Shown: piece after piece, positions 48,909 through 57,379 of the stretch
Position numbering within the stretch: position 1 is the stretch's first letter
How the letters are laid out: each line of letters opens with the position of its first letter
Assembly (NCBI RefSeq): GCF_017316305.2
Contig: NZ_CP147250.1
Coordinates: forward strand, 830,001 to 894,000
Source of the DNA: Enterococcus sp. DIV1094
Lineage (GTDB): Bacteria > Bacillota > Bacilli > Lactobacillales > Enterococcaceae
Length of the DNA stretch: 64,000 nt
Direction of reading: 5' to 3'
Position numbers and translations under genes: made by a program
The notes under the pieces: generated by a model
The model's database searches: none
What the model was told of the DNA's origin: nothing
Seen by the model: the letters and a program-made list of their open reading frames with translations, nothing else

Positions 48909-49004
48909 AATTAATATACTTTAGATAGAAATAAGATTGATTGATCTTCTTTCCATCCTTTTAACGTTTTGTTTTTCTTACACGTTCAAACTACGACTAA
49001 ACAT

Positions 49005-49589
49005 TTAACTTCGTTCTTTTGAAACCGTATTATTTCCACCTTTAGATAATGGGGTATTTACTATCTTTGCAGCCTCGTACGCCGAACTAAGTTTACGCGT
49101 TAAGAATAGGGGACTCCCTTTCACAGTCGTGCTAAATGGCTTTTCATTTATTTGGGTGGTTTTTGGGCTATGTAAAGAATCGCCTACCTCGGATATTCTC
49201 GTTTCTTTCATCTGTAAATGTTGCGCTGACTTACCTTGACTGTTCCCTTGTTTAGATCGTTGCTCCTTATTATTTGTAGTGACGACTTGATCTTTCTGCG
49301 TCTTATTCAAAGTGATTTTATCGTAAAGTCGACGACCTAATATGATTCTGCTTGTTGTTTTCAACAGTAACTTAAACAATCTACCGCTTTTCTTTAGAGT
49401 CATAAATCTATTTTCACGGCGATATTGTTTTATCGTCTCTTTAAAATTCTTCTCGGATTCAAGCCCCTCCCTCACTCGAGTTGGCTGAAATTGTCTTGCG
49501 ATCAGATACTCACTAATTGGAGGTTCTCCCTCTTTAGTTACGCCCTCGCTATTTGATAACTGCACCCCTAGTATTTTTTCATCATTCAT
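49005..49589 (-). CDS. unrecognised basic protein, cluster member 7
   Basis: 194 residues, soluble, strongly basic in the middle (KKSGRLFKLLLKTTSRIILGR, two pieces near 65-85) and with no signal peptide. I do not recognise it. Its C-terminal part (SPLFLTRKLSSAYEAAKIVN, then VSKERS) aligns with the C-terminus of the 49682 protein (PRYFTRKLDLAKKVAKTAN, then ASKARD). The N-terminus differs. It lies 92 bases from the gene before it and 123 from the gene after it, all on the same strand. Confidence 0.65.
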   Translation of the reverse strand: MNDEKILGVQLSNSEGVTKEGEPPISEYLIARQFQPTRVREGLESEKNFKETIKQYRRENRFMTLKKSGRLFKLLLKTTSRIILGRRLYDKITLNKTQKDQVVTTNNKEQRSKQGNSQGKSAQHLQMKETRISEVGDSLHSPKTTQINEKPFSTTVKGSPLFLTRKLSSAYEAAKIVNTPLSKGGNNTVSKERS

Positions 49590-49681
49590 TGATCTATTCC
49601 TTCTTTCTTTTTATTTTAAATAGCGCATTTCAGATAAACATAGTTCTATGTCACTCCTACTCTTTTACTCTTTCATTTTAC

Positions 49682-50182
49682 TTACACTTTCATGCTACGA
49701 TCTCGTGCTTTTGATGCCACAGCTCTTTCTTGTTTTGACATTGAATGATTTGCCGTTTTTGCAACTTTTTTTGCCAAATCTAGTTTACGGGTGAAGTATC
49801 GAGGCCTGTCTTTCGCAGTCACAGTAGAAGGATTCACATTTTGGACCATGTGTGGATGATTTACTGACTCAATGACAGCTGTTTTAGATTTTTTTATTTT
49901 ACGACTGAGTGTTCTAATTTTTTTTAGTATATATGAAAAAAATCCTCGTCGTTTTGATTTCAGTTGTGAAGATGTTTTCTCTAAATCTGGAACGCTTGCT
50001 ATTGTATTTTTTGATTGCTCTTCTGATCGTTGAGAAAGTCGGCTATCTTCTAGACTATAATAGATTGAGTCAGATTCTATACTGTGCATTGAATGATATT
50101 CTAGATGCTGTTTTGACTGTAAATATTCGGTATTCCCCTTCGATAACTGTCCTTTAAATTCGCTTGTTTCTTCCGGGTTCAC
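49682..50182 (-). CDS. unrecognised basic protein, cluster member 6
   Basis: 166 residues from a GTG start preceded by the same GAAAGAAGGAATAG leader as its two neighbours. It is soluble, with a Ser/Gln-rich N-terminal half, a Lys/Arg block (RRGFFSYILKKIRTLSRKIKK, in two pieces near 79-99), and a C-terminal segment TRKLDLAKKVAKTAN shared with the 49005 protein. No known domain is visible. It lies 63 bases after the 379-residue gene at 50246 and is probably in the same transcript. Confidence 0.65.
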   Translation of the reverse strand: MNPEETSEFKGQLSKGNTEYLQSKQHLEYHSMHSIESDSIYYSLEDSRLSQRSEEQSKNTIASVPDLEKTSSQLKSKRRGFFSYILKKIRTLSRKIKKSKTAVIESVNHPHMVQNVNPSTVTAKDRPRYFTRKLDLAKKVAKTANHSMSKQERAVASKARDRSMKV

Positions 50183-50245
50183 TGTTCTATTCCTTCTTTC
50201 TTTTTATTGGTTAATTTATTCTTAAAAAATTCTGCGACTGAATCA

Positions 50246-51385
50246 TCAGCTACGCAGCGGTTCTCGTCTTTCCCTTTGACGTGTTCCCTTACTCGCAACT
50301 GCCTCATTTCTCCGATACGCTATTTTTTCAACTCTATGTACTGTTTTTTCGAAGAAGGTTCGTTTACAAGGTCGATTTTTTTCCCGACTGTCTTCGCCGA
50401 CTATTGGCTTATCTTGCTTTATCTGCTGTTGGAGGGTAGCAAATGCGCACATTTGCTCTTCCTTTTTCATATTGTATTTCGCATTCGCATTTCCCTGTTG
50501 AATGACTCCCTTTTTATTGCGAAAATCCATCCACTTCCTGCGGATCCAGTTGTGTTTTTGAAACCTTTTTGGCTTGTAAGCTTGCCACATCTTCTTATAC
50601 TCGAATGACTCCCATGGTGGACTGACTTCTTTTCCATTTTTAAAGAAAACGATTTTCCCTTCCAGTTGCGACCAATTCCGATAGACATAACGAAGTTCAT
50701 GGTTGGTGACATTGCTAGTCGGCTTTTTTACGCGCGGTTTAGTCAAGACTCGCTTCATATCCAGTCCGTCTAATAGAAAATAAATCGTCACATTTGGATT
50801 TGTTTTGGCAATATCTACACCGATTTTGGACCCTCTTATCATATGTAATGATGGCGAATATAATTTGCCTTTTTTGGCAAAGCCATATCGATGTTCGCCC
50901 AAGTTTGCGTTAGGATCTTTCGCTAATTCACTGTAGATATACCTCCCTAATTCTTTGCTGTCAGGGAGTTTCAATACACTAAATTCATCTGGTATATAAT
51001 TTTTAGAATAGGCTTTTACAAAAAAATAAGGCTGGGCAACAGTTCCTTTATAAAGATGAGCGAACCGATTTTTGAGGGTGACTTGTGTGTGATAGTAATA
51101 ATCTTTCCATAGTGGTAAATCTCTGTACTCGGACTTGATATAATCCGGCCATTCATAGGAAAACTTTTCCCATTTTTCTGGCGTTGTCAGCTCTGCTCCT
51201 TTTGTCCTTAACACATCACGTAGATGGCTAAGATAGAGATCAAATGAGTAATCTACCCAAGTTGTCTCTTTATCGACTGTCACATTTTTTAAATGAAATT
51301 CTCCGTTAACTATTCGGTTCAAATAGTCATTTCTTGTGGTTGTTAATCCAAAAAATAAAATCACTTGTTTCTGTTCATTTTCCAT
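50246..51385 (-). CDS. cluster-family protein with ELRY(V/I)YR...PPW core, member 5
   Basis: 379 residues. I do not recognise the family by name. An N-terminal strand VILFFGL (8-14) is followed by a helical region with WEKFSYEWP, then the core: RGSKIGVDI (184-192), NPNVTIYFLLDGLDM (196-210), ELRYVYRNW (230-238), KIVFFKNGKEVSPPW (244-258). A basic tail of about 110 residues follows. The core is shared with the genes at 53204, 54158, 57380 and, in duplicate, 55133. An extra 35 or so residues lie before the core. No signal peptide or membrane helix. It is divergent from murE. Confidence 0.75.
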   Translation of the reverse strand: MENEQKQVILFFGLTTTRNDYLNRIVNGEFHLKNVTVDKETTWVDYSFDLYLSHLRDVLRTKGAELTTPEKWEKFSYEWPDYIKSEYRDLPLWKDYYYHTQVTLKNRFAHLYKGTVAQPYFFVKAYSKNYIPDEFSVLKLPDSKELGRYIYSELAKDPNANLGEHRYGFAKKGKLYSPSLHMIRGSKIGVDIAKTNPNVTIYFLLDGLDMKRVLTKPRVKKPTSNVTNHELRYVYRNWSQLEGKIVFFKNGKEVSPPWESFEYKKMWQAYKPKRFQKHNWIRRKWMDFRNKKGVIQQGNANAKYNMKKEEQMCAFATLQQQIKQDKPIVGEDSREKNRPCKRTFFEKTVHRVEKIAYRRNEAVASKGTRQRERREPLRS

Positions 51386-51450
51386 ACCTTGCCTTCTTTC
51401 ATTTTTACTTAAATCGCCCGTTCACGAAAATACGAGCTGAAAAAATATGC

Positions 51451-51456
51451 TATAAT
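51451..51456 (+). promoter_or_regulatory. extended -10 of the murE promoter
   Basis: TATGCTATAAT (hexamer 51451-51456) is a consensus extended -10 located 34 bases before the murE ATG. No good -35 is visible at 17 bp, consistent with extended -10 dependence. Confidence 0.55.
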
Positions 51457-51489
51457 AGACCAAATAAATACAAAGTGAGGGATGATTCA

Positions 51490-52992
51490 ATGAGCTTCTC
51501 CTTAGAAGATATCCGCAACTTATTGTTAAAAGAAAATCTGTTAAAAGAATTTGTATCACCACAAGGGTGGCATCTTTATGCCCCCGAAAATCGAGTATTC
51601 AAGAAATTAAGTTATGACTCACGTCAAGTCGATGCTGAGACATTATTTTTTTGTAAAGGGTTAAACTTTAAAGAAGACTATTTAACCGCTGCAATCGCTC
51701 AAGGGCTTAATTATTACGTTGCCGAAGAGCCTTATGAAACTGAAGCTTGTGGGATTATCGTTACCGATATCCGTAAAGCAATGGCAATTCTTTCGATGGC
51801 TTTTTATGACTATCCGCAAAAGAAAATGCTAGTGATTGGTTTTACTGGTACTAAAGGTAAGACAACAGCTGCATACTTTACAAAAGCAATCTTAGATCAT
51901 ACGACTAACTACAAGACTGCTTTGTTTTCAACGATGAATACGACATTAGACGGTAAGACTTTTTTCAAGTCTAATTTGACGACACCTGAATCATTGGATC
52001 TCTATCGAATGATGGCGGAAGCAGCGGAAAATGGAATGACTCATCTTGTCATGGAAGTTTCTTCTCAAGCGTATAAAACGCAACGTGTTTACGGTCTAAC
52101 CTTGGATGTTGGTATTTTCTTGAATATCTCTCCAGACCATATCAGTCCGATCGAACACCCAACGTTTGATGATTATTTTTATTGCAAACGTCAGTTGATC
52201 TTAAATTCTAAAAAAGTGATTTTGAACCGTGAAAGTGACTACTTTGATTTGTTAGTGGAGACAGGACAAGTCCATGGTATTCCTGCCATCACTTATGGAC
52301 GAGCAGATACTACAGACGTTCAAGTGAAAAGTTTAGAAAATCAAACACAAGCCTTTCAATTGATCACACACGAATGCAATCTACCAGTTGAAGCGGAATA
52401 TAAGATCAAATTAGCTGGCGGCTTTAATCAAGAAAATGCAGCCAGTGCGATCATTGCGGCGACCTTAGTTGGTGCTTCCATCAACGATGCCCAGCAAGGA
52501 CTTAAAGAAGCGAGAGTTCCTGGTCGAATGGATCAGTTGACTCATAAAAATGGTGCGCATGTCTATGTTGACTATGCACATAACTATTTAAGTTTAAAAA
52601 CGTTATTAGCATTTGCTAAGAGCGAACATCCCAACGGTCGTGTGATCGTCGTTCTAGGAAGCCCAGGAAACAAAGCGATTTCCCGCAGAAAAGATTTTGG
52701 GGAAGTCTTGTCAGAAACAGCCGATGTCGTTTTCTTGACTGCTGATGACCCTGCCTTTGAAGATCCACAAAAAATCGCAGAAGAAATCCATGCAGCAATT
52801 ACGAATACGGAGCTTGCAGTTCATTATGAAATGGATCGACCAACTGCGATCCAACAAGCGTTAGCAGAAAGCCAACCAGAAGACTCTGTTGTCATCGCTG
52901 GTAAAGGCGTCGATGCGTATCAAAAAGTCGGTGGAGTCGATGAACCTTATGAAGGTGACTATGACATCGCAAAACGCTTGATCGAACAATGA
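51490..52992 (+). CDS. murE: UDP-MurNAc-L-Ala-D-Glu:L-lysine ligase
   Basis: 500 residues from the ATG at 51490 (GAGGGATG upstream). It adds the third residue to the peptidoglycan stem peptide in the cytoplasm. The Mur ligase features are present: ATP loop GFTGTKGKTTAAYF (about 119-132), TTPESLDLYRMM, EVSSQAYKTQRV, DYAHNYLSLKTLL and, near the C-terminus, TADDPAFEDP, where Lys-type enzymes differ from the DNPR of diaminopimelate types. It matches the Enterococcus L-Lys pathway. It is the only plus-strand gene in the stretch and splits the unknown paralogue cluster. Confidence 0.94.
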   Translation: MSFSLEDIRNLLLKENLLKEFVSPQGWHLYAPENRVFKKLSYDSRQVDAETLFFCKGLNFKEDYLTAAIAQGLNYYVAEEPYETEACGIIVTDIRKAMAILSMAFYDYPQKKMLVIGFTGTKGKTTAAYFTKAILDHTTNYKTALFSTMNTTLDGKTFFKSNLTTPESLDLYRMMAEAAENGMTHLVMEVSSQAYKTQRVYGLTLDVGIFLNISPDHISPIEHPTFDDYFYCKRQLILNSKKVILNRESDYFDLLVETGQVHGIPAITYGRADTTDVQVKSLENQTQAFQLITHECNLPVEAEYKIKLAGGFNQENAASAIIAATLVGASINDAQQGLKEARVPGRMDQLTHKNGAHVYVDYAHNYLSLKTLLAFAKSEHPNGRVIVVLGSPGNKAISRRKDFGEVLSETADVVFLTADDPAFEDPQKIAEEIHAAITNTELAVHYEMDRPTAIQQALAESQPEDSVVIAGKGVDAYQKVGGVDEPYEGDYDIAKRLIEQ

Positions 52993-53053
52993 TGACTTGT
53001 AAAAAACAGAACACTTTAGCTTAGACAAATTACTCTCGCTAAAAGAGGTTGTA

Positions 53054-53149
53054 CCAGAAGCGTCTTGATCTGAGAAGTAAGCTAGAAAATTGAAAATAGT
53101 TTCTCTTATTTTACAATTTTTTAGTTTACTGTTTAAGGTCAGCTTCTGG
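53054..53149. repeat. about 96-bp imperfect hairpin downstream of murE
   Basis: CCAGAAGC (53054-53061) pairs with GCTTCTGG (53142-53149), and inner segments AGTAAGCTA, AAAATTG (53086-53102) pair with CAATTTTTTAG, TTACT (53114-53130). It sits in the convergent gap between murE and the 53204 gene and could be a terminator or a dispersed repeat of this genome. Confidence 0.6.
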
Positions 53150-53203
53150 ACACTGTTTAGTCGATTTTAAAGGACACAAGGTGCCTAAAGTCCCAAGCAC
53201 TTT

Positions 53204-54106
53204 TTAGATGGTTCGTTCCACACTTTTTGAAGAGGAACGAAACGCGTGGTTTTTTCTAGCTATTTCTTGACTTTCAACCATTTTTTTATAAACATTCGCT
53301 TTCAGACTATCAAGTGATTGTACTTCCGATGTCCTTTCATTATTGGTAGAGGTGTTTATTATTTTTGTTTCCATTGAATTTGTTCCCTTCACTTCTCCTC
53401 TCTTATGTAGCCTTCCTGCTGCATAGGTTTTCCATCTTAACTTATATAACGGTTCCTTCCATGGTGGCCTTGTTCTCTTCTTATTTTCAAAGAAGACCAC
53501 TTTATTCTTTAACACTTTCCAATCCCGATAAATATAACGTAATTCTGAAGATGTTAAACTGAAATAGTCGCCCTTACCGTACTCTTTGTCTATTGCAGCT
53601 CGTTTATCTAGTTCATCTAACGTAAAATAAATTTTTGTATTTGGTCTTGTTTTTACTATATCGATACCTATTTTACAGCCTCTTTTTGTATGTCCGCATG
53701 GTTCGATCCTTTCTCCATTTTTATGAAATTTATGCATATTTGGGCTATATGCTACCACTTCGACTTGCTCATAGGGCTTTTCTAATCTATTTTTTTCATT
53801 TTCCCGACTAAATTTGAAATAGCGTGGCCATAATGGCAAATCCTTGATTTCTGGCAGTAAATAATTGATCCAATCTTTAAAAAAAAGCTTTCTTTTCACT
53901 GGGTCCATAAGCATCTTTGCCCGCTGCTTCATTGTTTCTCTCAATCCTTCGATATATGTATCAATCAGATGATCATGTACACATCGACTATCTTTAAATA
54001 CATCTTTTTCTGTTGGGATTTTTCCGTCCAAGAGATCACCGTAAAAAAATTTACGTGGCTCGGATAATCCGAAAAGAAAGATCATTGGTTCCTCTTTTGT
54101 TTCCAT
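53204..54106 (-). CDS. cluster-family protein with ELRYIYR...PPW core, member 4
   Basis: 300 residues; function unknown. N-terminal strand MIFLFGLSE (8-16); LPEIKDLPLWPRYF (84-97) resembles the same stretch in members 3 and 1; the core is KRGCKIGIDI (141-150), RPNTKIYFTLDELD (154-167), ELRYIYRDW (188-196), KVVFFENKK (202-210), RPPW (213-216). The tail has NSMETK and ends in KSVERTI, comparable to the RQRAMTI and RQRTLSL ends of members 3 and 1. It follows member 3 by 51 bases. Confidence 0.75.
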   Translation of the reverse strand: METKEEPMIFLFGLSEPRKFFYGDLLDGKIPTEKDVFKDSRCVHDHLIDTYIEGLRETMKQRAKMLMDPVKRKLFFKDWINYLLPEIKDLPLWPRYFKFSRENEKNRLEKPYEQVEVVAYSPNMHKFHKNGERIEPCGHTKRGCKIGIDIVKTRPNTKIYFTLDELDKRAAIDKEYGKGDYFSLTSSELRYIYRDWKVLKNKVVFFENKKRTRPPWKEPLYKLRWKTYAAGRLHKRGEVKGTNSMETKIINTSTNNERTSEVQSLDSLKANVYKKMVESQEIARKNHAFRSSSKSVERTI

Positions 54107-54157
54107 GCTATTCCTCTTTTCTTATATATGTATCTGAAAATTATTGTCTACAAAAAG

Positions 54158-55069
54158 CTAAATCGTCATAGCTCGTTGCCTACGGACAAAAGGTTTCTTT
54201 TGCTCTTGGCTATTTTTTTGTTTTCCTACTGTTTCTATCAGTAACGATTGCAAGTTTTTTTGTTCTCCTATCCTCTCACTTGTACTGGATATACTTGCTT
54301 GGATCTCTTCCATTGATTGACACCTTTGCTTCTCTAGATTTCCTGTTAGACGCCTTTTTCTCATTTCTTGATACTTTTGCCAATCCTTGACATATTTCCC
54401 TTCGATCCAAGGTGCTTTCACGATTTTTTTATTCTCAAAAAATACGACTTTTTCTTTTAGTAAATACCAATGGCGAAAGATATAACGAAGTTCTTTACAC
54501 GTGAAGTCACCTTTGTATTGTTTTTTACGATTTTTATCAGCGATATTCTCCATATTCAACTTATCCAATACAAAATACATCTTAATATTGGGATAATGTA
54601 TGACTATATCAATACCATTTTTGCATCCTCTTTCGATATGTCTCAAAAAATCTTTTTTCTTTTTATTCTCATTTCGATAGGAGAGTACCTCATTCTCCAC
54701 GAATAAATTTTTTTCAGACACTACTTGTTTAAAGATATTCAGCAACTGATTCTTAGGATTCCATTGCACGCACTGCCAGTATCTTTTCCAATGCGGGCGA
54801 TACTTATGTTCTTCTGCTAATAAGCTAGGCCACTTTTTCTCAAATTCTTTCCATTCTTCTATGGTTCCTAATTTTTTTTTCATCACGTTGCTAACGATTA
54901 ATTCATGTATGCCTCTGTTGTAGCGATCAATGACATATTCTGATGAAGTCGCTTCTGTCAGATTAGGAAACTCTTTAAGATTAACCTTTCCTGCTACGAC
55001 GTCATGAAAAAAAAGATATCTCTGCTTATGCATCCCAAATAATAAAATATATACTTTTTCTGTGTTCAT
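54158..55069 (-). CDS. cluster-family protein with ELRYIFRHW core, member 3
   Basis: 303 residues from the ATG at 55069, which has GGAG eight bases upstream; an earlier in-frame start lacks a ribosome site. N-terminal strand VYILLFGMHK (6-15); WKEFEKKWP (73-81); HWKRYWQC (93-100); core RGCKNGIDI (147-155), YPNIKMYFVLDKLNM (159-173), CKELRYIFRHWY (191-202), KEKVVFFENKKIVKAPW (205-221). The tail has QSMEEIQ and ends in VRRQRAMTI. It is the closest relative of the 57380 protein. No signal peptide or membrane helix; no known function. Confidence 0.78.
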   Translation of the reverse strand: MNTEKVYILLFGMHKQRYLFFHDVVAGKVNLKEFPNLTEATSSEYVIDRYNRGIHELIVSNVMKKKLGTIEEWKEFEKKWPSLLAEEHKYRPHWKRYWQCVQWNPKNQLLNIFKQVVSEKNLFVENEVLSYRNENKKKKDFLRHIERGCKNGIDIVIHYPNIKMYFVLDKLNMENIADKNRKKQYKGDFTCKELRYIFRHWYLLKEKVVFFENKKIVKAPWIEGKYVKDWQKYQEMRKRRLTGNLEKQRCQSMEEIQASISSTSERIGEQKNLQSLLIETVGKQKNSQEQKKPFVRRQRAMTI

Positions 55070-55132
55070 CCCTCTACTCCGTTTTCTTAAATTTACTGCT
55101 TTTACAAGCAAATGTAAGATTTGATTTTCTGG

Positions 55133-57061
55133 TTATATTTCTCTTTGTAAAAATGCTTTCCTTTGATTTACTTGAATTTGTTGGACTTTTTTCTGTTCAT
55201 TCAAAGTATTTGCCAATTGATCAAACATTTTAATTTTTTCTTGGAATATTCGAGTTTGTTGTACAATCCCCTGTTGATTTAAATCGCCTTTCCATTGATG
55301 AAATGCAGCTAACTGTTTCGGTAATTCCTGACTTCCTTCTGGTCTCTTTTCTGAGTGTAGAGAGAAGCTTCTTGCTTTTTGAGGTTGTTGGATTTTTTGT
55401 TCATTTAGTTTATTTGCCCATTGTTCGAATGTGTTTAATTTTTCCTGAAATGCTAGACTTATACCTTTTCTATTTTGTTTGTTAGTCCGTATGATATACT
55501 CTGTACGTATGAACCTCATTAATGTCCCCATTCGATCCGCTTTGTCACCTGGGCGGAGAATCTTTTTCTGTGCTAGTTTTTGTTCTAATTTCTTTTCTCT
55601 ATGCTCGATGTACTCTTGCCACGCTCCGACAAATGGTCCCTCAAGCCACGGTGGGGCTACTTGTTTCCCCTTTTCAATAAATGTGACTCTTCCTCCTATT
55701 TCCGTATAGTTTCGGTAAATTTTTCGAAGTACACTGTTGAATAATTCATTCGTGTAGAATTTCTTATTGAGCGTATCAAATGTGTGTTCTTGAATCTTGT
55801 ATCGTATTCCTTTCATATTAGTTCCGTCTAGTGAAAAATAAATGGATGCATTACCACGAATAGCCGTTTCGATTGCAAGATCATATGCTTGTATTTCAAG
55901 ATGTTTTATAGGGACTTTTTCGCAATATCTCCCCCTACCATATTCGTGGTATAACATACTCCCATTTGTTTTCAAATTACCATCTTTTGATAAGTTCGAA
56001 AAAATGGTCGCTAAATGATTTCCTTCTTTTAACTCCATTGAACGAAGATACTCAGGCAAATGTACTAGTTTCCCTGCTTGTACTTCCAGCAAAGAAGGTA
56101 ATCTTTTCGAAAAATCATCCAAATCTTCCGATGTGATCAGTTTTCCTTCTTTGACATATTCAATGATTAAATTTTCAATTGCTTTACTGCAAGCATCAAA
56201 CTTGTAGTCGTTATAGTTTTTATTGATAAGTTTTTCTTGAACTTCAGGCAATTCCGCCATCTCTTCACACGCACGCTTATGTCCAAAAAGTAATATTTCA
56301 CCTTCCATTTTATTCGTCTGATCCGATTTTAGTAATTCACCTTCGGCCTTTTTATTTATTATTCCATGATCGAGATCTGGTTGCCGCTCCTTTACAGAAG
56401 CAACTTTGACCCAAGGAGGATCTACAATCCTTACATTTTCTATAAAGAGAATCTTTTTGTAGATATTTTCTACCCGTGACCATTTTTCTTGGACATAGCG
56501 GAGTGACTCTTGAAGAACCCCATTATCCTCGCGAAACAAATAATTTTTTTCTTCTATATTTTTTTGCTTTAAGTGAGTCAGAGAGAATATAATTCTTATT
56601 TTATGGTCTGTTGCCATATCTAAAGCTGTTTTATACCCATGATCTTTGCGTAAATCGATTGGGGTCTCATTTCCTTCCGCATTGATATAAAATAATTTTT
56701 GGCCATCTGTATGTAGGTTGCCTGCTTGAATGGCTCCTCTAAAAACTGTCGATAAGCGATTCTCAGGATAGCGATTCATGGCATCATAATATTCAGAAAA
56801 ATAAACTAACTTTTTTTCATTTTTGGGAAATAGCAACATAGGCAAGTTGTCAGAAAAATCCTCCCAATTTTGTAACGTGAGCAGGTTACCTTCCTTCACC
56901 TGTCGAATAATCAATTGCTCAATTTCATTACTACAAGCATCAAACATTTGTACCTGATAGTCCTTACCTGGTTGGTACTGTTCAAATTTATTTGACTCAA
57001 ATAACCGTTTATATTCATCTTCTTGACCAAAAAATAAAATTTTTATTTCATCTGTTAACAT
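55133..57061 (-). CDS. double-core cluster-family protein, member 2
   Basis: 642 residues, an internal tandem duplication of the family fold. Copy 1 (about 1-225) has KILFFGQ, DACSNEIEQLIIRQVKEGNL and LFIENVRIVDPPW. Copy 2 (about 253-490) has EILLFGH, DACSKAIENLIIEYVKEGKL, SIYFSLDGTNM (406-416), KIYRNYTEIGGRVTFIEKGK (two pieces) and APPW (469-472). Copy 2 keeps the core better than copy 1. The tail (538-628) carries three repeats of about 21 residues of the form FQEKLxxFxQWANxLNEQK. No signal peptide or membrane helix. Function unknown. Confidence 0.78.
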   Translation of the reverse strand: MLTDEIKILFFGQEDEYKRLFESNKFEQYQPGKDYQVQMFDACSNEIEQLIIRQVKEGNLLTLQNWEDFSDNLPMLLFPKNEKKLVYFSEYYDAMNRYPENRLSTVFRGAIQAGNLHTDGQKLFYINAEGNETPIDLRKDHGYKTALDMATDHKIRIIFSLTHLKQKNIEEKNYLFREDNGVLQESLRYVQEKWSRVENIYKKILFIENVRIVDPPWVKVASVKERQPDLDHGIINKKAEGELLKSDQTNKMEGEILLFGHKRACEEMAELPEVQEKLINKNYNDYKFDACSKAIENLIIEYVKEGKLITSEDLDDFSKRLPSLLEVQAGKLVHLPEYLRSMELKEGNHLATIFSNLSKDGNLKTNGSMLYHEYGRGRYCEKVPIKHLEIQAYDLAIETAIRGNASIYFSLDGTNMKGIRYKIQEHTFDTLNKKFYTNELFNSVLRKIYRNYTEIGGRVTFIEKGKQVAPPWLEGPFVGAWQEYIEHREKKLEQKLAQKKILRPGDKADRMGTLMRFIRTEYIIRTNKQNRKGISLAFQEKLNTFEQWANKLNEQKIQQPQKARSFSLHSEKRPEGSQELPKQLAAFHQWKGDLNQQGIVQQTRIFQEKIKMFDQLANTLNEQKKVQQIQVNQRKAFLQREI

Positions 57062-57379
57062 CCTTATCGCTCCTATTACATAACTTGTAAGGTATATGTA
57101 AGCTTATTTTTCCAACACATTCAGTTCTATGTATAAAATTTGTGCCAACAGCAAAGACATAAAACATGCACTTAATAAAAATCAACGAGTAAACCTTTGT
57201 GACCCAGAGACAGGTTGTTCTTTCTATTACTGGGTTCTTCCTTTTCTCATTTACTTTTAGAAACCCTCTTTTAAAGCTCTTAGAGATATGACATAGTTCT
57301 TTACAGGGATAAACTTTATGTCTTTCCCTTTGAGATTCATGTTCATGTTAATCGTTCTTTTGTAAATCATTCAGCCAAA
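57062..57379. other. 318-base gap between cluster members
   Basis: This gap separates members 1 and 2. It holds a possible 29-codon frame on the minus strand (57257-57346) and a weak inverted repeat (GACCCAG at about 57201 with CTGGGTT at about 57225). No family core remnant was found in any minus-strand frame I read. Confidence 0.5.
57257..57346 (-). CDS. possible 29-residue peptide
   Basis: ATG-initiated frame encoding a basic peptide (MNMNLKGKDIKFIPVKNYVI then SLRALKEGF). The amino-acid composition is protein-like and free of rare runs, but the ribosome site is weak (AAAGAACG). It may be a tiny gene or the remnant of a longer one. Confidence 0.3.
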   Translation of the reverse strand: MNMNLKGKDIKFIPVKNYVISLRALKEGF

